Assembly (NCBI RefSeq): GCF_029051645.1
Contig: NZ_JAACFS010000004.1
Span: 310,001 to 374,000, forward strand
Length of the DNA stretch: 64,000 bases
Source: Bradyrhizobium sp. CSA112
Lineage (GTDB): Bacteria > Pseudomonadota > Alphaproteobacteria > Rhizobiales > Xanthobacteraceae
Direction: 5' to 3'
Numbering within the stretch: the first letter of the stretch is position 1; the number at the start of each line of letters is the position of its first letter. The notes under the pieces were generated by a model that worked only from the letters and a program-made list of their open reading frames with translations, had not been told where the DNA came from and ran no database searches. Positions 1 through 8,234 of the stretch are shown here, one piece after another. The translations under genes and the position numbers were made by a program.

Positions 1-78
1 TTCACGCACCGCGCGCGGATGAACGCGCTGGCAAGCAAGGGCGAGTGGGAAACCGGCCTGGAAAAGAAGGTCGCCTAG
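1..78 (+). CDS. Class I fructose-bisphosphate aldolase, C-terminal end (partial)
   Basis: The window opens inside an open frame that ends at the TAG at 76-78. The 25 visible residues include HRARMNALA and a lysine-rich end, which match the C-terminal tail of bacterial class I fructose-1,6-bisphosphate aldolases (glycolysis/gluconeogenesis, cytoplasm). The family call comes from memory of that tail alone, because the catalytic lysine region lies outside the window. The next gene starts 2 bases after the stop, so the two are probably co-transcribed. Confidence 0.6.
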   Translation, partial: FTHRARMNALASKGEWETGLEKKVA

Positions 79-80
79 AC

Positions 81-806
81 TTGGCCAATAAACCTGCTCC
101 GCCGCGCCCGGCGCCGCGGCTCTATCTCGCGACGCCTGAGGTGGACGATCCGTCGCAGCTCGCGACCCATCTTCCGGAGCTACTGGCAGCGGCCGACGTC
201 GCCGCGGTGCTGCTGCGGCTGAAGCAGACTGATCAGCGCACCATGATCGCGCGCGTGAAAACGCTTGCGCCCGCGATCCAGAATGCCGGCGCGGCGCTCC
301 TGCTCGACGGCCATGTCGAACTGGTGGCGCGCGCAGGCGCCGATGGCGCGCATCTGAACGGCCTTGCCGCGCTGGAAGATGCCTTGCCGTCGCTGAAGCC
401 GGACCGCATTGCCGGCGTCGGCGGCCTTGCCACGCGGCACGATTCGATGGCCGCGGGCGAAGCGGGCGCCGACTACGTGCTGTTCGGCGAGCTGGATGCC
501 AAGGGCCAGCGGCCCTCGACCGAGGCGATCGCCGAGCGCCTGCAATGGTGGGACGAACTGTTCGAGCCGCCTTGCATCGGCTTTGCCGCCTCGCGCGAGG
601 AGGCGTCCGAATTCGCCGCCGCCGGCGCAGATTTTGTGCTGGTTGGCGATTTCATCTGGACCGACCCGCGCGGCGCAAAGGCGGCGCTGATCGATGCCGG
701 GCAGGCGATCGCGCAAGCGCACGACGCAGCGTTCGGAAAGGCCAAGTCCGGCCCTGACAAGTCTAGCCCTGATAAGATCGGCCCTGATAAGACCGGGCAC
801 GGATAA
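81..806 (+). CDS. Thiamine phosphate synthase/TenI-like protein
   Basis: A predicted cytoplasmic TIM-barrel protein of the ThiE/TenI family. ThiE joins the thiazole and pyrimidine moieties of thiamine. A TTG at 81, just after the aldolase stop, is preferred; a GTG at 45 lies inside the aldolase frame. The barrel signature GADGAHL is at about residues 86-92 and GADYVLFGEL follows later. The usual HLGQ after the signature is HLNG here, and the Asp of the upstream NDRVDLA-type motif is not obvious, so catalytic competence as ThiE is uncertain and TenI-like is the alternative. No other thiamine gene is adjacent. The C-terminus carries a short Lys-x-x-Pro-Asp tandem repeat. Confidence 0.7.
   Translation: MANKPAPPRPAPRLYLATPEVDDPSQLATHLPELLAAADVAAVLLRLKQTDQRTMIARVKTLAPAIQNAGAALLLDGHVELVARAGADGAHLNGLAALEDALPSLKPDRIAGVGGLATRHDSMAAGEAGADYVLFGELDAKGQRPSTEAIAERLQWWDELFEPPCIGFAASREEASEFAAAGADFVLVGDFIWTDPRGAKAALIDAGQAIAQAHDAAFGKAKSGPDKSSPDKIGPDKTGHG
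744..788 (+). repeat. 15-bp in-frame tandem repeat
   Basis: Three consecutive 15-base units encode KSGPD, KSSPD and KIGPD, followed by a partial fourth (KTG). They form the tail of the ThiE-like protein. The number is a multiple of 3, so unit gain or loss would keep the frame. Confidence 0.8.
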
Positions 807-814
807 CGCCGGAT

Positions 815-1963
815 ATGAAACTCCTGCGTCCCATATCGCTGCTTGCGGGCCTGCTGATGACGGTAGCCGGCGCCTCCGCGCAGGTCTCGCTGACGCCGCC
901 TGCCGCGCAACCGCCCGCAAACCCTCCGGCTGCGAAAAAGGAGGCGCCCAAACCAAAGGCTCCGCCCGCAGCGAAAAAGCCCGCCGCGACACCGGCGCCG
1001 ACAGCAGCGCCCAAACCGGCAGCAACGCCCACGCCGGCGCCCTCCCCCTCGCCGACGGCCGCCTTCGAGGATCCGAACGCCGATCTCGTCTACGGCGCCT
1101 ATCAGCGCGGCCTCTACAAGACCGCGCTCGATCTCGCGACCACGCGCGCGCAATATAACGGCGACCCCAAGGCGATGACGATGCTGGGCGAGCTCTACGC
1201 CAACGGGCTCGGCATCAAGCGCGACTATGCGAAGGCCGCCGATTGGTACCAGCGCGCCGCCGATGCCGGCGACCGCGAGGCCATGTTCGCGCTCGCCATG
1301 ATGCGGCTGTCCGGCCGCGGTGGCCCCACCAATCGCGAGCAGGCCGTCAAGCTGCTGGCCTCCGCGGCCAAGCTCGGTAGCCCCAAGGCGGCGTACAATC
1401 TGGCGCTGCTCTATCTGGACGGCAACACGCTGCCGCAGGACCTCAAGCGCGCCGCCGAACTGCTGCGCACTGCGGCGGATGCCGGCAACCCGGAGGCGCA
1501 ATACGCGCTCGCCACCTTCTACAAGGAAGGCACCGGCGTGCCGAAGGACATCGACAAGGCGGTGCGGCTGTTGCAGGCGGCCACGCTCGCCGACAATGTC
1601 GACGCCGAGGTCGAGTACGCGATCGCGCTGTTCAACGGCACCGGCACGCCGAGGAACCAGGCTGCGGCGGTCGCGCTGTTGCGCAAGGCCGCGCGGCAGA
1701 ACTCGCCGATCGCGCAGAACCGCCTCGCCCGCGTGCTCGTGAGCGGCCTGGGGGTGCAGATGGACAAGATCGAAGGCCTGAAGTGGCACCTTGTCGCCAA
1801 GACCGCCGGCAAGGGCGATCCCGAGCTGGATGAAGGGCTCTCGGAGCTCAGCCCCGAGGATCGCGCCAAGGTTGAGGCGGCGGCGCGGAAATGGACCGGT
1901 ACCGCCGACAAATCACGCCTTGACGGCGGCATATCAGCAGGGCACCCAGTCCCTAAACCCTGA
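815..1963 (+). CDS. Secreted Sel1-repeat (TPR-like) protein
   Basis: A 382-residue exported protein. A signal peptide (residues 1-22, ending ASA) is followed by an Ala/Pro/Lys-rich linker to about residue 85. Six Sel1 repeats of about 36 residues follow, recognisable by AMxxLGxLYxxGxG and AxxWYxxAAxxG patterns (for example ANGLGIKRDYAKAADWYQRA). Sel1 repeats are helical protein-protein interaction modules. It starts 8 bases after the ThiE-like stop and so probably belongs to the same transcript. Partner and role are unknown. Confidence 0.85.
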   Translation: MKLLRPISLLAGLLMTVAGASAQVSLTPPAAQPPANPPAAKKEAPKPKAPPAAKKPAATPAPTAAPKPAATPTPAPSPSPTAAFEDPNADLVYGAYQRGLYKTALDLATTRAQYNGDPKAMTMLGELYANGLGIKRDYAKAADWYQRAADAGDREAMFALAMMRLSGRGGPTNREQAVKLLASAAKLGSPKAAYNLALLYLDGNTLPQDLKRAAELLRTAADAGNPEAQYALATFYKEGTGVPKDIDKAVRLLQAATLADNVDAEVEYAIALFNGTGTPRNQAAAVALLRKAARQNSPIAQNRLARVLVSGLGVQMDKIEGLKWHLVAKTAGKGDPELDEGLSELSPEDRAKVEAAARKWTGTADKSRLDGGISAGHPVPKP

Positions 1964-2003
1964 CGGCATTGCGCCGTTCCCTCTCACTATAAGCGCTCGC
2001 ATC

Positions 2004-2798
2004 ATGCTGTATTCAGCCCTTATCAACGTCATGGTGAAAGCTGCGCGCCGCGCCGGCCGCAGCCTCAAACGCGACCTCGGCGAGATCGAGCATCTGCAGG
2101 TATCGTTGAAGGGGCCGGCGAACTTCGTCACCAAGGCCGACAAGCGCGCCGAGGAAATGCTGTACGAGGATCTCGCCAAGGCACGGCCCGGCTACGGCTT
2201 CATCGGCGAGGAAGGTGGAACGCGCGAGGGCGCCGACAAGACCCACACCTGGATCGTCGATCCGCTCGACGGCACCACCAACTTCCTGCACGGCATCCCG
2301 CAATTCGCGATCTCGATCGGCCTGCGGCGCGAAGACACCGTCATTGCCGGCGTGATCTACAATCCCGCCAATGACGAGCTCTACATCGCCGAACGCGGCA
2401 AGGGCGCCTTCCTCAACGACCAGCGGCTGCGCGTCGCCGGGCGCCGCCAGCTCAACGAATGCGTGGTCGCCTGCGGCCTGCCGCATATCGGCCGCGGCGA
2501 CCACCAACTGGCACTGAACGAAATGGCCGCGCTGCAGAACAAGGTCGCCGGGTTCCGCCGCTTCGGCGCCGCCTCGCTCGACCTCGCATTCGTTGCTGCC
2601 GGCCGCCTCGACGGCTACTGGGAACGCAATCTCTCGCCCTGGGACATCGCCGCAGGGCAGATCATGGTGCGCGAAGCCGGCGGGACGGTGAGCGGCATCG
2701 AGGGCAAGGATGATGCGCTGAAGACCGGGCACGTAATCTGCGGCAATGAGTTCGTGCACGGGGAGCTGGTGAAGATACTGGGGCCGCTGGGAAAATAG
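2004..2798 (+). CDS. suhB: Inositol-1-monophosphatase family protein
   Basis: A 264-residue cytoplasmic Mg2+-dependent phosphatase of the IMPase/SuhB/CysQ superfamily. The metal-binding motifs are visible: GEEGG (about residue 70), DPLDGTTNFLHG (about 87-98) and the C-terminal SPWDIAAG. The ATG at 2004 begins MLYSALINVMVKAAR, the usual family start; an open frame extends further upstream inside the Sel1 gene but lacks similarity. The substrate could be inositol phosphate or another sugar phosphate. The symbol is given by family resemblance. Confidence 0.88.
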   Translation: MLYSALINVMVKAARRAGRSLKRDLGEIEHLQVSLKGPANFVTKADKRAEEMLYEDLAKARPGYGFIGEEGGTREGADKTHTWIVDPLDGTTNFLHGIPQFAISIGLRREDTVIAGVIYNPANDELYIAERGKGAFLNDQRLRVAGRRQLNECVVACGLPHIGRGDHQLALNEMAALQNKVAGFRRFGAASLDLAFVAAGRLDGYWERNLSPWDIAAGQIMVREAGGTVSGIEGKDDALKTGHVICGNEFVHGELVKILGPLGK

Positions 2799-2868
2799 GG
2801 CGACGGTTCCAAGCCACGCGCCGTCGCTTCATCCGCGATCGGGTGATGCAGCCTTCCGGAGGCGGCGG

Positions 2869-2990
2869 AAGCACACCGAGGAGCCGCGGCTCTCCCAGCC
2901 AAAAATATTGAAAACAACCCCATGCACAGTAGCCGGCACTCGCCGGGTGCCGAAGTAGACATTTGACACGTCGGGCAAATCAGCGAGACA
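2869..2990. repeat. Probable dispersed intergenic repeat
   Basis: The stretch around AATATTGAAAACAACCCCAT and the following TTTGACACGTCGGGCAAA resembles a sequence I recall recurring between genes in Bradyrhizobium and Rhodopseudomonas. No second copy occurs in this window, so the call rests on recollection only. It abuts the transposase remnant. Confidence 0.35.
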
Positions 2991-3198
2991 AGACCATCAT
3001 CCACCGAACGAAGCGATTGTAACAAGTCGTGCGGGGACCATAGGTCGCGGGCCGGTCGCGCCATGACGCACCTGAACGCAGGACCCGAACGATGCCATCG
3101 AGCACGCGGCGGTCATCTACCCGCCGAACGCCGCGCGGCTTGTTCGGCAACATCGGCTTAGTGGCGGTCCACTCATGTTCGCTGAATTCGCAGCGCAT
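2970..3198 (-). pseudogene. IS5-family transposase remnant (N-terminal fragment)
   Basis: On the minus strand a frame beginning MRCEFSEHEW at 3198 continues through PMLPNKPRGVRRVDDRR, VLRSGASWRDRP and GPRTTCYNRFVRW. This is the N-terminal DUF4096-type part of IS5-group transposases. The similarity ends at about 2990 and the frame soon stops, so the DDE catalytic core is missing. No inverted repeats or target duplication were recognised. It is a decayed insertion sequence, consistent with the patchy region that follows. Confidence 0.8.
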
Positions 3199-3261
3199 GA
3201 TTCGAGGCTCCGATTTCGAAGCTTGAATGACGTCCAGGGTAGCTAGCATCCGTGGCTAGAG

Positions 3262-4032
3262 TCAGCCGCGCGGCTGGAGCCGCGATATGTTCTCGAGCAA
3301 CCGCTGACTGGTCAGCACAACAAAGTAATAACCGAATTGCGGATTCTGAAAATAAATTTCGAGCAGCTTTTCATAGGTTATGGTCATCACCTGCCCATCT
3401 TCAATGCATTCGACGGTCGCGGTTCGCCGTTGATTTGGAGTAAGGAAACCAAGTTCGCCCACGAGACGTCCCGGCGGAATCTCGACGTTGATTTCCTTCA
3501 CCAAAAACTTTCCCGTGACCGTCAGGAACATTTCGGTAGCGACATCATCCTTCTTGCATAATTTATCGCCGCGGCGATATTTGCGCTCGGTCATGTAAGG
3601 TTTGAGCCATTCCAATGAGGTGTCGCCCTCCGTCGCGATACGTGCCCTTTTGATCAGGTTGAGCATCTGACGGAGGCGGATTGCATTGATCGGCAACAAC
3701 AACAGATAGAGTAAGAAAGCCCCGACATTTCCCGAGAGCGCGCCATAGGCGACGAAGAACATACAGCCGACCATGTTCGCGACGCGCAGCGGCACTATTG
3801 TATGCATCAGCAAGGTAGCGACAAGAAAGATGGCGCCAACCAGGGCGAACAGATTAGCAAGCGTGATGTTGGCCAGCACAATTTCCAGCAGCCGGTTGAA
3901 TAGTGCGTCGTAGGTGATGTTGTTCGGATCGAGGCCCATCTGAACCAGAATCTTTGCGATCCTGAGATTGTCCGCCGCTGTATCAAGTATGCGGTCTAGT
4001 ATCGTCGAAAGATCTGCAAGGCTGGACTCCAT
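3262..4032 (-). CDS. Membrane cyclic nucleotide-binding protein
   Basis: 256 residues from the ATG at 4032, chosen because GGAGGAT lies just upstream. An N-terminal helical region is followed by about three membrane segments (residues 50-125, including IFLVATLLMHTIVPL and GAFLLYLLLLPINAI), then a cytoplasmic cNMP-binding domain (about 140-245). The phosphate-binding cassette is intact: VGELGFL followed by RRTATV, with the Glu and Arg that contact cyclic nucleotide. The layout resembles Popeye-type proteins (three membrane helices plus cNMP domain) but keeps the CRP-like cassette. No ion-channel filter is visible. It is isolated, with degraded DNA on both sides. Confidence 0.8.
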   Translation of the reverse strand: MESSLADLSTILDRILDTAADNLRIAKILVQMGLDPNNITYDALFNRLLEIVLANITLANLFALVGAIFLVATLLMHTIVPLRVANMVGCMFFVAYGALSGNVGAFLLYLLLLPINAIRLRQMLNLIKRARIATEGDTSLEWLKPYMTERKYRRGDKLCKKDDVATEMFLTVTGKFLVKEINVEIPPGRLVGELGFLTPNQRRTATVECIEDGQVMTITYEKLLEIYFQNPQFGYYFVVLTSQRLLENISRLQPRG

Positions 4033-4077
4033 CGGATCATCCTCCGCGCACAGCCGTCGCCAGCGGTCTTGGTGCAA

Positions 4078-4949
4078 TCGACGGATTTTACCTCGGGCGG
4101 TGATTTCGGCAATTGCCCGCTCCTAGTTGGTTTTACCGTCGTATCTGCCGCTGAGCTGACGAGAGGTAACGCCGGCTCATAGGCGGCTTTCGCAAGTGGG
4201 GAGCAATCAATAGTGTCGCAAAAAGTCGGGATGTCCAAGTCTGGCTTTGGCACATAGCGTCGTTTCGCTGCTATGCAGTAGCCGGCTATCGGGGCATAGC
4301 GGACTCTGGCGCGGCGTCAGCCCGGCAAATTCAAGAGTCCATGGACTGGATGCATCGGCCGCCGCCTGCGCCAAGGCTTCTCGACGGCCCGAGGCCGCAA
4401 GTCCCGGCGAAGCCCTGGCGTCGCGGGTCACGGAGCAAGACAACGTCTATCACTTCACCGGCGCCGGCGGGCCGACCATTTCGGCTCCCGCGGCCTCCTC
4501 CAGCTTCTCCCGATCCCCCGCCAGCACGCGCTGCACTGAGACGAAGAACACCGGCACCATCAACAGCGCCAGAATCACCACCGCGATTTTATCGTATCCC
4601 TGCGAAGTCGTCGGGGGCCCAAAAGGCGGAATCTGCTCGCTATCGATATCTTAGGAGTCTGGAACGAAACCGCACGTAGGGCATCGGTGCGTTTCAATTC
4701 GGTCGCGACACGAAAGCCGCGATCGAGAAATATCTGTCGAGCACAACGAGCGGACGCCGGGGTTAACAATGTGCTTGGCGAGGGCACGAGTCCAAAACTT
4801 CGCTCGCTCCGTGCACGCTTCCTATGCGCTCGATCGGAAGTCCAGGAAGTCGGCTCTTGCTCATTTCCTTGGACTGATCAAATCCGCGGCGGCGGGCAGC
4901 TTACCAGCCTGATCGGTTTACGCTTCGCCAAATAGATCGACTTGCCATT
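4078..4949. other. Gene-poor degraded stretch
   Basis: About 870 bases without a supportable intact gene. The only recognisable part is the RND transporter tail at 4450-4590. Short frames in the rest show no family motifs or convincing ribosome sites. Confidence 0.6.
4450..4590 (-). pseudogene. RND efflux transporter C-terminal fragment
   Basis: The minus strand encodes IAVVILALLMVPVFFVSVQ then RVLAGDREKLEEA and ends PPAPVK before a TGA at 4450-4452. This matches the last membrane helix and tail of the intact RND pump at 10934-14089, which has IAVVVLALLMVPVFFVSVQ and RVLAGDREKVEEA. Nothing upstream in frame matches the rest of a pump, so it is a roughly 45-codon remnant of a second copy whose extreme tail has diverged. 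Confidence 0.85.
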
Positions 4950-5411
4950 TCACAAGCCGCTCATGATCATTTTCCCGACCGCCCACTCGCTCGCGAAGTA
5001 GCCGCTGTATTTGGGCAAGCTATCGGGCATGTCCAGCACACGGCGGTGATAAAATATATCCATCCGAACCGGCGGCAGCCCGGCCTCGGGCCCGAAATTG
5101 CTGGCCGGGATGAACATCACCTTGAACGGCCCGACGCCCGCAACCTCCACAACGGGCTTGTCGCAAGTCCGGCAAACCCCGCGATTGAAGTTCGGCGGCG
5201 GACGGTGTTTCCTGAATGAGATATTGCCGGCGTTTTTCAGCACGACATCCTTGGCGCGAACGGCGACCACATCCGCGAACGGTTTGCCGTTGAACGCCTG
5301 GCAGATCAGGCAGTGGCACCGGAACCTGGCTTTCGGCGACGTATGCACCTCGAACGAGCAGGCGCCGCATTCGCATGAGCCGCTTAGCGGCAACGATGTG
5401 TCGGTGGTCAT
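4950..5411 (-). CDS. GFA family (glutathione-dependent formaldehyde-activating-like) protein
   Basis: 153 residues from the ATG at 5411, which is preceded by CAGGAG. The zinc-binding cysteine pattern of the Mss4-like GFA fold is visible: CECGAC (near residue 14), CHCLIC (near 33) and CRTCDKPV (near 85). Characterised members include Gfa, which binds glutathione and zinc, but most paralogues have no known substrate. No glutathione-formaldehyde dehydrogenase is adjacent. It lies downstream of the aldehyde dehydrogenase on the same strand with a 41-base gap and may be co-transcribed with it. Confidence 0.85.
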   Translation of the reverse strand: MTTDTSLPLSGSCECGACSFEVHTSPKARFRCHCLICQAFNGKPFADVVAVRAKDVVLKNAGNISFRKHRPPPNFNRGVCRTCDKPVVEVAGVGPFKVMFIPASNFGPEAGLPPVRMDIFYHRRVLDMPDSLPKYSGYFASEWAVGKMIMSGL

Positions 5412-5452
5412 GTGCTGAAACTCCTGAGCTTGATTTGATGACGGCGTACTGG

Positions 5453-6880
5453 TCACCGGAGCATCATGTTGAGGATGATATCGATCGGCTGTCTGAAGGG
5501 CGCGCGCAGAAGGTTGGAGAGGTTCCAACGGCCCTGCTCATAGATCCCTTTGGCATGGCTGAGAGTACGGAAGCCTTCGATGCCATGGTATGCGCCCATG
5601 CCGCTGGGACCGACACCGCCGAAAGGCAGGTCATCCTGGGCGATGTGCATGATCGTCCCGTTGATAGTGACGTTGCCGGAGGTCGTTCGGCTCAGCACCA
5701 TGCCTCGGTCTTCATCATCGGCACCGAAATAGTAGAGCGCGAGCGGCCGGGGCCGGGCGTTCACGTAGGCGATCGCATCGCCAATATCGCGGTAGGGAAA
5801 GATCGGCAGGACCGGACCGAAGATCTCCTCGTGTGCGATGCGCATGTCGTCTGTGACGCCGAGGACGACGGTCGGCGCCAGCGTGTTGGGGCGCAGAGAC
5901 GCCTCACCGGGCCGGTTGCCGACCTCGATGATCCGCGCTCCTTTGGAGCGGGCATCGTCGATCAGGCTCTGAAGCCGGGCATGGTGCCGCTCGTTTATGA
6001 TTGAGGTGTAGTGTTCACTCGTCGGACCGTCCGCATAGAAGGACGCCACTTTTCGGTCATACGCCCCGACGAACGAGTCGACATCGTCTTCGTGGACGAG
6101 TGCGTAGTCCGGGGCGATGCAGGTCTGGCCTGCGCTGAGCAGCTTTCCGTAGGCAATTGACGCCGCCGCTTGGTCGAGGGCGTGGCCCTTGGCAACGATG
6201 CTAGGCGACTTGCCCCCGAGTTCGAGCGTAACCGGAACGAGGTTGTCGCTTGCAGCCTTCATCACCGACCGCCCTACTGCAGTGCTCCCGGTGAAGACCA
6301 AGTGGTCGAACGGCAAGGCCGAGAAAGCCGCCCCTACGGCCGCATCGCCGGTCACGATCGCGAACTGGTCCTCGGGGAACATCTCGCCCAGCATCTTCGC
6401 GAGTATTGAATTCGTGACGGGCGTGAACTCCGAGGGCTTCAGCATAACTCGGTTTCCGGCTGCGATGGCCGTGACAACCGGCATCAGCGCGAGGTTCACC
6501 GGATAGTTCCACGGCGACATGACGCCGACGACACCAAGTGGTTGATATTCGACGCGGGCCTTGCCGGCCTGCATGTGTAGCGCAACGTGTCGGCGGGTTG
6601 GCGCCATGAATTTGTGAAGGTTGCGGATCAGATATTTTGTGCCCTCGGCGACCCCTCCAACCTCCATGATCGCCGTCTCATACCTCGAGCGATGCCCGAA
6701 ATCGGCATTGATGGCGTCTTCGATCGCCTTGCGATGCTCGATGATCGCGGCTCGGAACTTGGTCAGATCGGCGCGTCGCTGCGCCAGCGAAGGCGCTCCC
6801 TCACGCAGGAAGGCAGCACGTTGGCTGGCGAGGAGGCCGCCAAGCCGATCAGCGTCGGTGATTTTTGCGATGGCACTCAT
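5453..6880 (-). CDS. Aldehyde dehydrogenase, coniferyl aldehyde dehydrogenase-like
   Basis: 475 residues, an NAD(P)+-dependent aldehyde oxidoreductase. Key residues are visible: SPWNYP (about 122), the cofactor loop FTGSTAVG (197-204), general-base Glu220 in LELGGKSP and catalytic Cys254 in GQTCIAPDY. The short length, C-terminal membrane-like tail and residue context fit the CalB/AldB-like branch acting on coniferyl or medium-chain aldehydes. GGAG lies 6 bases before the ATG. It is divergent from the TetR gene, and its promoter lies inside a palindrome, so control by that regulator is likely. Confidence 0.85.
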   Translation of the reverse strand: MSAIAKITDADRLGGLLASQRAAFLREGAPSLAQRRADLTKFRAAIIEHRKAIEDAINADFGHRSRYETAIMEVGGVAEGTKYLIRNLHKFMAPTRRHVALHMQAGKARVEYQPLGVVGVMSPWNYPVNLALMPVVTAIAAGNRVMLKPSEFTPVTNSILAKMLGEMFPEDQFAIVTGDAAVGAAFSALPFDHLVFTGSTAVGRSVMKAASDNLVPVTLELGGKSPSIVAKGHALDQAAASIAYGKLLSAGQTCIAPDYALVHEDDVDSFVGAYDRKVASFYADGPTSEHYTSIINERHHARLQSLIDDARSKGARIIEVGNRPGEASLRPNTLAPTVVLGVTDDMRIAHEEIFGPVLPIFPYRDIGDAIAYVNARPRPLALYYFGADDEDRGMVLSRTTSGNVTINGTIMHIAQDDLPFGGVGPSGMGAYHGIEGFRTLSHAKGIYEQGRWNLSNLLRAPFRQPIDIILNMMLR

Positions 6881-6916
6881 GGCCCACTCCGATGTAGACA
6901 GGAGAAACTTACGCCC

Positions 6917-6947
6917 TTGACATAGGCGCTCAAGTAGCCACTGTCAA
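6917..6947. promoter_or_regulatory. Palindromic operator over the aldehyde dehydrogenase promoter
   Basis: A 31-bp interrupted palindrome: left arm TTGACATAGGC, 9-base centre, right arm GCCACTGTCAA, so TTGACAnnGGC is mirrored. On the minus strand it contains a -35 TTGACA (6947-6942), a 17-base spacer and a -10 TATGTC (6924-6919) that drive the aldehyde dehydrogenase gene. It lies between that gene and the TetR gene, the expected place for a TetR-family operator. Confidence 0.65.
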
Positions 6948-6977
6948 CAATGTATCCATAAGAAACTTTGAGGCACC

Positions 6978-7589
6978 ATGCAGGACGCACCGAACCGCCC
7001 CTATCACCACGGTGATCTCCGTCGTGCGGTTATAGAGACGGCGTTGGATATGCTTCGGGAGGAGAAGGGCTGGCAGTTCACGCTGCGGGAGGTCGCCCGC
7101 CGGGCTGGCGTAAGCCACGCGGCCCCCTACAAGCACTTCCCTGATAAGGCCGCGCTGCTTGCAGAACTCGCCATGATTGGCTTCGACCGGCTGCGCGACA
7201 CCCTATCGGCAGCGAAGTCTGAAGCGCCCAACTCTTTGCGCGACGAAATCACTACGATAGCTCGTGCCTACGTCACGTTTGGAACGGACAACCCGGCTCT
7301 CTACCGCCTGATGTATAGCGCGGAGGACGGGCAAGCGGTGGGAATACATCTCAATGAGCGGGCGCTGGCGGTGTTCGATGTTCTCCTCGAAATCCTCCGG
7401 CGCGGCCAGGCCGCGGGGAGCATTCGCAAGCGGCCGATAGAAGGTCAGGCGGCAGCCGGCTGGGGGCTCGTCCACGGCATGACCATGCTTGCGATCGATG
7501 GGCTCTTGGTGCCCGAGAAGGTGGGATCGGCCCCCTTGGATGCCGCCTTAAGCGCGCTGGTGGAAGGGCTGGGGAGCCCAGCAACATGA
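6978..7589 (+). CDS. TetR/AcrR family transcriptional regulator
   Basis: 203 residues. The N-terminal helix-turn-helix domain (about residues 10-60) starts with the characteristic PYHHGDLRRAVIETAL and includes FTLREVARRAGVSHAAPYKHF. The C-terminal ligand domain is of the WHG-like type. TGAGG precedes the ATG by 5 bases. It is transcribed away from the aldehyde dehydrogenase, and the shared 97-base gap holds a palindrome, so it probably represses that gene and possibly itself in response to an aldehyde or related inducer (inference). Confidence 0.87.
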   Translation: MQDAPNRPYHHGDLRRAVIETALDMLREEKGWQFTLREVARRAGVSHAAPYKHFPDKAALLAELAMIGFDRLRDTLSAAKSEAPNSLRDEITTIARAYVTFGTDNPALYRLMYSAEDGQAVGIHLNERALAVFDVLLEILRRGQAAGSIRKRPIEGQAAAGWGLVHGMTMLAIDGLLVPEKVGSAPLDAALSALVEGLGSPAT

Positions 7590-7736
7590 CACTAAATTAA
7601 TGCTCTGAATTTACTTCGGAGGCATAGCCGACATGGCCGGACTTGCCGCTGGGTCGCCCGTGTAGCGATTGACCCCATAGCGGCTGTCGTCCGGCCCACC
7701 GGAGCGGGCAACGCGTGCCAGATTTGTTCGTATTCG

Positions 7737-8234
7737 TTAAGTACTGCGTTCGACGTGCTGCGCCAGTTTCTCGAGGGTCTGATAACCGAATTCGACCGCG
7801 CCGAATCCGATCCCCGCGTCGCGCTGAGCCTTCGTCGGATGCAACTGCCGCAAAGTGATGACGGTCTTGCCGTCGCTCTGCTCATCGAACGTGATGGTAG
7901 TGCGGAATATGCCAGGATCGTTGTCTTTGTCGGCGCCATGATCGAACTCGATCAGGTGCGGCCTCTCGATGCGCCGGAATTGCATCCGATTCGTATATCG
8001 CTTGCCGTCGGGAGCGATCATATCGAACCGCCATTCGCCGTTGACGCGAATATCCATTGACTTTGTCTCGACCCTAAAACCGGCCGGACCAAACCATTGG
8101 GGGAGATGGCGCGGATCAACCCAGGCGGAGAAAACCAACTCTCGTGGCGCGTTGATCACGCGCGAGAGGACGATCTCTCGATCGAGCGCCCAAGTGGACA
8201 GGGGCGTTTCATTTTGACTTGCGTTTGCGGGCAT
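7737..8234 (-). CDS. SRPBCC/AHSA1-domain protein
   Basis: 165 residues with the START-like AHSA1 fold that binds hydrophobic ligands. Family features are DREIVLSRVINAPRELVFSAW near the start, HLPQWFGP and a GEWRFDM strand. Its start lies 26 bases inside the ArsR gene, so the two are an operon and probably translationally coupled. ArsR-SRPBCC pairs are common in soil bacteria, but their ligands are generally unknown. Confidence 0.87.
   Translation of the reverse strand: MPANASQNETPLSTWALDREIVLSRVINAPRELVFSAWVDPRHLPQWFGPAGFRVETKSMDIRVNGEWRFDMIAPDGKRYTNRMQFRRIERPHLIEFDHGADKDNDPGIFRTTITFDEQSDGKTVITLRQLHPTKAQRDAGIGFGAVEFGYQTLEKLAQHVERST

Noticed and set aside
4687..4935. 82-codon plus-strand frame in the degraded stretch
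   Set aside because: No start-site support or recognisable family; composition like the surrounding decayed DNA.
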